From Burkholderiaceae bacterium (GTDB lineage: Bacteria; Pseudomonadota; Gammaproteobacteria; Burkholderiales; Burkholderiaceae): a DNA stretch of 8,165 nt. Below the pieces are notes generated by a model, which ran no database searches, was not told where the DNA came from, and saw only the letters and a list, made by a program, of their open reading frames with translations. The DNA is taken from the NCBI GenBank assembly GCA_947374315.1, contig CANCBK010000073.1:1-8165 (forward strand), read 5' to 3'. The translations under genes were made by a program, and so were the position numbers. Shown here piece after piece: positions 5,880 through 8,165 of the stretch (its first letter is position 1; each line of letters begins with the position of its first letter).

Positions 5880-6853
5880 GGGCGCCCGCCAAAAGAGTGT
5901 TGCCTTAGGAGGAACAGTAGATATAAGCCGCCCAAGACTGCTGTCACAATGCCGACGGGTATTTCTATGGGGGCAAACAGAGTGCGAGCAAGCAGATCCG
6001 AGCTGAGCAATAGAATGCCACCACCAATACTAGAGAACAAAAGCTGCATACGTTGACGACCCCCAGAAATCTTCCTGACTAGGTGGGGCGCTGCTAAGCC
6101 AACAAAAGCAATGAGTCCTGTTTGTGCAACAGCGCAACCAGTTGCTAGGGCAAGAATGCCAATCAGCAGAAGGCGCAATTGGTCCAGTGGCAATCCCAAG
6201 GTTCGCGCGGTATTTTCACCAAGCGATAAGGCATCCAGTACAGGGCTAATAACTAAGGTGACCAGCAAACAAATAAGCAAGGCGATAGTCATGACCTGTA
6301 CGCTATACCAGCTCATTAACGTTGTGTTACCTAGCATGAAGGACTGAATACTTTGAAATAGATCTGGGCGTATGAATGTAAATAAAGAGTTAGCTGCCCC
6401 GAGAATGACGCTGATCACTACGCCGGACAATAGAAGCCGAAGTGAGCTTCGATACCCACCAGCAAGAATGAGGGCAGCCAGCACGCCTATTAGAGCTCCA
6501 ATAAAGGCGCCACCAGTCAGGCCAATAATTTCTAGCCAGGAGCCGCCGAGATAGGAAAAGCAGAGAACACTGCCAACACCAAGCAATGCGCCTGAAGCAC
6601 TGCCCAACAAGTAAGGATCTGCTAATGGATTGCGAAACAAGCTTTGCGCGATACCGCCCGCAAGACCCAATAAAGCGCCAGCGAGATAGGCGCCCAGCGA
6701 ACGGGGCAGTCGAATATCAAACAAGATTGTTTGACTCGAATCCTGTAGATTCCAATTGGCACCCGCACTACCAAACAGTGCCCCTAATGAAATCAGTATG
6801 ACGCTGAGAGTGAGAAGGGCGAGCAACTTGCCCGGAAGGTAGTTTTTTTGCAT
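5876..6853 (-). CDS. btuC: ABC transporter permease, BtuC/FecCD family
   Basis: Inner-membrane channel subunit, which works as a dimer with two ATPases. About 325 residues, with roughly ten membrane helices expected. Family motifs are clear: DIRLPRSLGAYLAGALLGLAG and RNPLADPYLLGSASGA in the N-terminal half, and GLAAPHLVRKISG in the loop that contacts the ATPase. A longer reading from the ATG at 6886 adds 11 residues and overlaps btuF by 34 bases. The ATG at 6853 shares one base with the btuF stop (TAATG), a usual coupled junction, and gives MQKNYLPGKL, a normal lead into the first membrane helix. It is preferred here, although neither start has a strong ribosome-binding site. The gene ends with a 4-base overlap with btuD. 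Confidence 0.87.
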   Translation of the reverse strand: MQKNYLPGKLLALLTLSVILISLGALFGSAGANWNLQDSSQTILFDIRLPRSLGAYLAGALLGLAGGIAQSLFRNPLADPYLLGSASGALLGVGSVLCFSYLGGSWLEIIGLTGGAFIGALIGVLAALILAGGYRSSLRLLLSGVVISVILGAANSLFTFIRPDLFQSIQSFMLGNTTLMSWYSVQVMTIALLICLLVTLVISPVLDALSLGENTARTLGLPLDQLRLLLIGILALATGCAVAQTGLIAFVGLAAPHLVRKISGGRQRMQLLFSSIGGGILLLSSDLLARTLFAPIEIPVGIVTAVLGGLYLLFLLRQHSFGGRP

Positions 6854-7746
6854 TACCGTGATGATGACATCTTGTCTTGTATGCACCGAGAAATCAGTAG
6901 TGCCGCTTCACCCATGCGGGGTCCAGGGCGAACCAGGATGTCATTCTGTTCGTTGGTAAATACGCAAATGCGATGATTGGAAACTGCTGGGATACCTTTC
7001 CACCCAGGGCGCTTCTGAAGATCAGCCGCAGTGGATTCACTTAAGAGAATCACATCCGGCTTAGCTTCCACGACAAATTCTGGATTAATTTTGGGGAATG
7101 GCCCTAGCGATTCTGGAATGATGTTGATCACATCTAATTGAGTCAGAATCTCTCCAATGAAGGAGGCTTTTCCTGCGGCAAATGGCGCCGGATTGACTTC
7201 AAAGTACACGCGAATATTTTTATGTGCCACCAGTAATTGCTTATTCGCTCGCATCATTTCTTTTTGAATCTGATTCCATACGCGAGCGTTCTCGGCCGTG
7301 CCGAGCACTAGATCTAGTTTCTGAAGTGCACGCTCTTCATCGCCCATGGCTTTAATGTCGAGTGCAAAAGTCTGAATACCCAATCCATTCAGTCTTGCAA
7401 TAAGGGGCGAGGATTTTTCTAGCAGAACAACATCAGGCTTGAGTTGCAAAATGCGCTCAATATTGACATCACCCATACTCCCCAACTTTGGGAGTCCTTG
7501 AATTGATTTTGGCCAATTAGAAAATCGATCCACCCCAACCAAGCTAGTGCACTTACCTAGCGCGCACACTGACTCTGTAATGGAGGGAATCAAACTCACA
7601 ATACGTTGCGGTGGTTTATCAAACACCACGGCAACGCCTCGGTCATCAACAACGGAAATGGGGGCAGCAAAAACAGTCAAAGAGAAGCCAATGAGAAATA
7701 AGGTAACTCCGATCAGCGAATAGCGGGAGCGGATCAAGGGTTGCAT
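6853..7746 (-). CDS. btuF: Periplasmic binding protein of ABC importer, BtuF-like
   Basis: Soluble periplasmic receptor that delivers ligand to the BtuC-type permease. It has a Sec signal peptide: a basic start, a hydrophobic core at about residues 11-26, and probable cleavage near A27-A28 (VFAAP). The mature part is a class III (helical backbone) binding protein. RIVSLIPSITE at 48-58 is the typical first strand and helix. NIERILQLKPDVVLLE in the first lobe and INPEFVVEAKPDVILLSE in the second are the paired motifs, each with a glutamate suited to dock on permease arginines. RPGPRMGEAALLIS is the C-terminal motif. Four cysteines (C61, C66 and two near the end) may form disulfides, as in E. 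coli BtuF. An AAGGA site lies 11 bases upstream of the ATG, and 25 bases separate the gene from the receptor stop. Cobalamin is the likeliest ligand, with a siderophore complex as alternative. Confidence 0.83.
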   Translation of the reverse strand: MQPLIRSRYSLIGVTLFLIGFSLTVFAAPISVVDDRGVAVVFDKPPQRIVSLIPSITESVCALGKCTSLVGVDRFSNWPKSIQGLPKLGSMGDVNIERILQLKPDVVLLEKSSPLIARLNGLGIQTFALDIKAMGDEERALQKLDLVLGTAENARVWNQIQKEMMRANKQLLVAHKNIRVYFEVNPAPFAAGKASFIGEILTQLDVINIIPESLGPFPKINPEFVVEAKPDVILLSESTAADLQKRPGWKGIPAVSNHRICVFTNEQNDILVRPGPRMGEAALLISRCIQDKMSSSR

Positions 7747-7771
7747 ATTTCTTTGAATTCCTTTTTCTGGA

Positions 7772-8165
7772 TTAAAAATTATATTTTGCCGTTACAAAGT
7801 AAGTTGTTGGTGTTGTCGGATAGTAGTAATAGCCCTTAGTGGGGTTATACCCTCCAGTTGTTGCGTAGGAATTTCCACCAATATTTTTAATCATAAATCT
7901 TGTGTCCCAAGAATTTACTTTGTAGCCAACATAAAGATCGGCCGCCACATAAGATGGTATCTTTGCTAATGAGTTCGTTATAGCTGGGTCCGCATCATAA
8001 TTTTGGTTACCCACATAATTAACCACGGCTCCTGCACTCCAGGAGCTATTAAACATGTACTGGGCGCGAGCATTTAACAATAGATCCGGAGATAATCCGA
8101 CGCCAACCCCTGCAACTGATCCAGAGGTAAAAGTGGATCGCTGAGCCTTACCGCCACCCCCTAGA
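7772..8165 (-). CDS. TonB-dependent outer-membrane receptor, C-terminal part (5' truncated by window edge)
   Basis: The frame is open to base 8165, so only the last 130 or so residues are seen. They form the final strands of an outer-membrane beta-barrel: alternating polar and hydrophobic residues in ARAQYMFNSSWSAGAVVNYVG, AADLYVGYKVNSWDTRFMIKN and TYFVTAKYNF. The final phenylalanine is the usual signal for barrel assembly. The IKNIGGNSYAT stretch resembles the conserved NxxNxxY-type end of TonB-dependent receptors. It lies 25 bases before the BtuF-like gene and in the same direction, so it is probably the outer-membrane gate for the same ligand (a BtuB counterpart). The plug domain and TonB box, which would confirm this, are outside the window. 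A short Gly-rich stretch (LGGGGK) precedes a strand at the window edge. Confidence 0.82.
   Translation of the reverse strand, partial: LGGGGKAQRSTFTSGSVAGVGVGLSPDLLLNARAQYMFNSSWSAGAVVNYVGNQNYDADPAITNSLAKIPSYVAADLYVGYKVNSWDTRFMIKNIGGNSYATTGGYNPTKGYYYYPTTPTTYFVTAKYNF

Noticed and set aside
5686..6801. Plus-strand open frames opposite btuD and btuC
   Set aside because: The translations are rich in Arg, Pro and Ser with no domain pattern, typical of the antisense strand of membrane-protein genes.
1..8165. Mobile elements, CRISPR arrays, tRNA genes or phage-defence genes
   Set aside because: No terminal inverted repeats, transposase motifs, regularly spaced repeats or tRNA-like cloverleaf were seen, and all genes belong to housekeeping or transport families.

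Overview
The window looks like chromosomal DNA of a betaproteobacterium of the Burkholderiaceae, with Polynucleobacter as the best guess. The reasons are the moderate base composition, the zapA / 6S RNA neighbourhood, and the presence of a tripartite (TRAP) carboxylate transporter next to an acyl-CoA synthetase. This assignment is an inference from content and style; no 16S or other marker gene is present. The window is gene-dense and shows no mobile element, CRISPR array or tRNA.

Left block (1-3421, + strand): a three-gene run with short gaps. It holds the small (DctQ-type) and large (DctM-type) membrane subunits of a TRAP transporter, then a MatB-type malonyl-CoA synthetase. Together they suggest uptake of malonate, or a close dicarboxylate, followed by ATP-dependent CoA activation. 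The periplasmic binding protein and a malonyl-CoA decarboxylase would be expected just left of the window edge.

Middle block (3441-5067, - strand): read in transcription order, this is a small coiled-coil protein, the cell-division protein ZapA, the 6S RNA gene ssrS, and a TSUP-family (TauE/SafE) membrane exporter. The parts are packed very tightly. The coiled-coil ORF overlaps zapA. The 6S RNA appears to begin inside the last codons of zapA and to end at the start codon of the exporter, so the exporter's ribosome-binding site lies in the closing stem of the 6S RNA. The exporter is convergent with matB, with only 19 bases between the two stop codons.

Right block (5118-8165, - strand): the end of a TonB-dependent outer-membrane receptor, then a periplasmic binding protein, a membrane permease and an ATPase of the BtuF/BtuC/BtuD (FecCD-like) type. 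This is a complete outer-membrane-to-cytoplasm route for a large cofactor or chelate, most likely cobalamin. The start of the receptor, and any riboswitch controlling the operon, lie beyond the right edge.

No clearly new biological system is visible; the genes belong to known families. The most unusual point is the nested arrangement zapA / 6S RNA / TSUP exporter.
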